A DNA stretch of 5,564 nt from an uncultured Collinsella sp. GTDB lineage: Bacteria; Actinomycetota; Coriobacteriia; Coriobacteriales; Coriobacteriaceae. A program made the translations under genes and the position numbers. The notes beneath the pieces are model-generated. The model was not told the DNA's origin. It ran no database searches and worked only from the letters and a program-made list of their open reading frames with translations. The stretch covers positions 1 to 5,564 of the forward strand of contig CATWCP010000075.1 of assembly GCA_958349325.1 (NCBI GenBank), given 5' to 3'. Positions 5,554 through 5,564 of this stretch are shown here, in pieces (positions within the stretch are counted from its first letter, which is position 1; every line of letters begins with the position of its first letter).

Positions 5554-5564
5554 CTGGTGCAAGG

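Noticed and set aside
4447..5562. Long open frame on the minus strand (371 codons) across the ROK gene
   Set aside because: It mirrors the ROK kinase codons, shows no recognisable domain and is again explained by codon bias.
1..5564. CRISPR array, tRNA/rRNA gene, insertion sequence or phage genes
   Set aside because: No regularly spaced repeats, no tRNA-like cloverleaf or rRNA sequence, and no transposase or integrase reading frame was recognised on either strand.

Overview
The window holds a compact beta-glucoside (cellobiose-type) uptake and catabolism locus, probably from a Coriobacteriia actinobacterium such as Collinsella. The organism call is inferred from GC-rich genes with strong C/G third positions, AGGAG-type ribosome binding sites and a Lac/Cel-family phosphotransferase (PTS) next to a ROK sugar kinase. 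No taxonomic marker gene is present.

Layout. Positions 1-384 (minus strand) carry the N-terminal part of a GntR-family regulator with the start of a UTRA-type effector domain; its 3' end lies outside the window. Positions 385-687 are an AT-rich divergent control region. It has three copies of TTACTTTT (two direct, one inverted), a plausible forward promoter (-35 about 493, -10 about 515), a small hairpin and a very long imperfect palindrome (560-657). On the plus strand follow a GH1 6-phospho-beta-glycosidase (688-2088), PTS IIC (2209-3552), PTS IIB (3714-4016) and PTS IIA (4026-4358). After IIA there are small hairpins and a strong Rho-independent terminator (4417-4454). A repeat-derived hairpin (4505-4546) precedes a ROK-family glucokinase-like gene (4600-5553).

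How the genes work together (family knowledge plus inference). IIA and IIB relay phosphate from EI/HPr, encoded elsewhere, to a disaccharide or beta-glucoside carried by IIC. The GH1 enzyme splits the phosphorylated sugar into a hexose 6-phosphate and an aglycone. If the aglycone is glucose, the ROK kinase can phosphorylate it, so both halves enter glycolysis. The divergent GntR/UTRA protein is the obvious candidate regulator, responding to a phosphorylated sugar.

The protein-coding part is a conventional sugar operon; I see no new defence, mobile or biosynthetic system. The more unusual material is between the genes: a roughly 25-nt sequence with core TTTGGCAGGTT occurs three times (twice as arms of the 560-657 palindrome, once in the hairpin before the kinase), several long intercistronic hairpins occur, and GTCCCTTT recurs three times at 3' hairpin sites. 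The GH1 phosphate-binding loop also has a mixed signature that leaves the substrate (gluco- versus galacto-) open.
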